From assembly GCA_009778355.1 (NCBI GenBank), contig WRJY01000198.1, positions 1-6,775 of the forward strand: 6,775 nt of DNA, given 5' to 3'. The DNA comes from Desulfovibrionaceae bacterium (GTDB lineage Bacteria > Pseudomonadota > Gammaproteobacteria > Burkholderiales > Burkholderiaceae_C). The position numbers and the translations under genes were made by a program. The notes below the pieces were generated by a model. It was not told where the DNA came from. It saw nothing but the letters and a program-made list of their open reading frames with translations, and did not search any database. Shown here piece after piece: positions 5,875 through 6,775 of the stretch; position 1 is the stretch's first letter; each line of letters opens with the position of its first letter.

Positions 5875-6606
5875 TCACCGGCGCAGGCGGGCAAATGCCG
5901 CCAGCTCCCAACTGCGCATGGCCAGCACCAGGGTGTAGCCCTCGACCTCGGCGGCCTTGAGCTTTTGGTCGGCCTGGTGCTGCTGCGCGAAGTCTTGCGC
6001 CAGGCGTTGCAGCCGTTCGACGAACGAGGGCGCCAGCGCGCGGCTGATGGTGCCGTGCACCAGTTGCAGGTGTTCGCCCTCGCGCTCGAAGCCGCCGCCG
6101 AAATAGTCCAGCACCACGTGCTCGCGAAAGTACTGCATCACCGGCCCGTGCGGACGCCAGCGGAAGGTCTTGGCCACCTTCAGGCGGTAGCGGTTGAGCG
6201 GTTTCAATTCGATGATGCCGACGCGGTCCAGCCGCGCCAGGTACTTGATGACCTCGGCTGCGCCCAGACGGTAGGCGGCGGTGATCTGCTCCAGCGTCCA
6301 GCCGCTCAGTACGTTGATGGCCACCAGCAGCAGCTTTTCGTCCTGCACCACGGCGCGTTCCTGTTCAGCCGTCAATTCCTTGAGCAGCGGCTGCGCGTCG
6401 GCCACGCGGCGCGCCAGTTCGGCAAAGTCCAGCTTCAGGGCGCGGCAGATGGCGTCCACGCGCGACAGCGGCATGTCGCCCCTGGCCAACATGCGCTTGA
6501 CGCTGGATTCGGCCATGCCCAGCGCGCGCGCCAGGTCGGCGTAAGTCATCTGGGCGGCCTTCAACTCTTTCTTGACGGCGGCGACGAGGTCAGCGGTGGT
6601 GCTCAT
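5875..6606 (-). CDS. Helix-turn-helix transcriptional regulator (Cro/C1-type N-terminus)
   Basis: The 243-residue protein has a Cro/C1-like DNA-binding domain at about residues 8-67. Its helices are 'MTYADLARALG' and the recognition helix 'ESSVKRMLARG', followed by 'LSRVDAICRALKLDFAEL'. A second region at about 85-145 ('DEKLLLVAINVL', 'TLEQITAAYRLGAAEVIKYLARLDRVGIIELKPLNRYRL') looks like a winged helix. The rest ('FRWRPHGPVMQYFREHVVLDYF' region and a C-terminal helical bundle) has no recognised ligand or metal motif. It resembles XRE-type regulators of about 240 residues that I recall in proteobacteria; targets are unknown. ATG 6606 gives the N-terminus usual for such proteins, but no Shine-Dalgarno precedes it. 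A large palindrome begins 14 bases upstream, so its promoter must lie within or beyond that structure. It converges on the lipoprotein operon and the IS remnant. Confidence 0.88.
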   Translation of the reverse strand: MSTTADLVAAVKKELKAAQMTYADLARALGMAESSVKRMLARGDMPLSRVDAICRALKLDFAELARRVADAQPLLKELTAEQERAVVQDEKLLLVAINVLSGWTLEQITAAYRLGAAEVIKYLARLDRVGIIELKPLNRYRLKVAKTFRWRPHGPVMQYFREHVVLDYFGGGFEREGEHLQLVHGTISRALAPSFVERLQRLAQDFAQQHQADQKLKAAEVEGYTLVLAMRSWELAAFARLRR

Positions 6607-6620
6607 GGTGCGGATTAGGG

Positions 6621-6775
6621 TCTGTTCACACTATTTTCATGGCGCCCGTTGCCCCGCAAAGGCAGCGTCTGCCGCGCAAGCAAATTCTCGCCGGGTGTCC
6701 AACCCGGCTGCGGTTTGCGCCTTGCATCCACTGCCTTTGCGGGGCAACGGGCGCCATGAAAATAGTGTGAACAGG
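6621..6775. repeat. Large palindromic element with 44-bp perfect arms, reaching the window edge
   Basis: Arm 6622-6665 is the exact reverse complement of 6731-6774. The outer bases T6621 and G6775 would form a wobble pair in RNA, so the dyad probably continues beyond the window. The centre is structured too. GCAAG (6676-6680) pairs with CTTGC (6721-6725) and CAAA (6681-6684) with TTTG (6714-6717). A 7-bp apical hairpin (6690-6696 with 6702-6708, core CCGGGT / ACCCGG) closes on a 5-base loop. No coding capacity is visible. It may be a MITE or other repeated palindrome, or a strong bidirectional hairpin. Its position 14 bases upstream of the regulator's ATG means it would lie in the leader or promoter of that gene. 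Confidence 0.8.

Noticed and set aside
5851..6618. Plus-strand open frame (255 codons) opposite the regulator gene
   Set aside because: The composition is low-complexity (Gln, His, Ala, Leu rich), typical of an antisense frame. The minus strand encodes a convincing helix-turn-helix protein.

Overview
The window is GC-rich DNA that looks like a Burkholderiales chromosome, probably Comamonadaceae. The evidence is the gene order rpsA-ihfB-lapA-lapB, the protein sequences (S1, IHF-beta, LapA, LapB) and the high-GC codon use. The genus cannot be fixed from the sequence alone.

Positions 1-2858 hold a conserved housekeeping block on the + strand: the 3' part of rpsA (ribosomal protein S1), ihfB (integration host factor beta), lapA and lapB. 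LapA and LapB are inner-membrane proteins; in Escherichia coli LapB adjusts lipopolysaccharide synthesis through FtsH-dependent LpxC turnover. lapA and lapB overlap by 11 bases. GC-rich hairpins sit in the rpsA-ihfB and ihfB-lapA gaps.

Positions 2859-4741 hold a 131-base gap with a promoter candidate, then a tight operon of three small lipoproteins: a CsgG-family protein, a DUF4810 protein and a DUF799 (GNA1162-like) protein. Each has a clear lipobox and Ala after the lipidated Cys, so all three should reach the outer membrane. They probably form one envelope complex, but its function is not established.

Positions 4736-5844 hold a decayed IS630-family insertion sequence of about 1.1 kb. Imperfect 28-bp terminal inverted repeats, each starting with the target TA, are visible. 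The transposase is broken by five separate lesions. The left junction falls inside the stop codon of the DUF799 gene: removing the element in silico restores a TAA stop at that place. The insertion therefore appears to have only added one Tyr to the lipoprotein.

Positions 5875-6606 (minus strand) encode a two-domain regulator with an N-terminal Cro/C1-type helix-turn-helix. It converges on the lipoprotein operon. Only 14 bases upstream of its start codon lies a large palindrome (6621-6775) with perfect 44-bp arms and a structured centre. It runs to the window edge and is either a MITE-like repeat or a strong hairpin in the regulator's leader. This palindrome and the stop-codon insertion are the least ordinary items here. 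No CRISPR array, tRNA, rRNA or defence system was seen.
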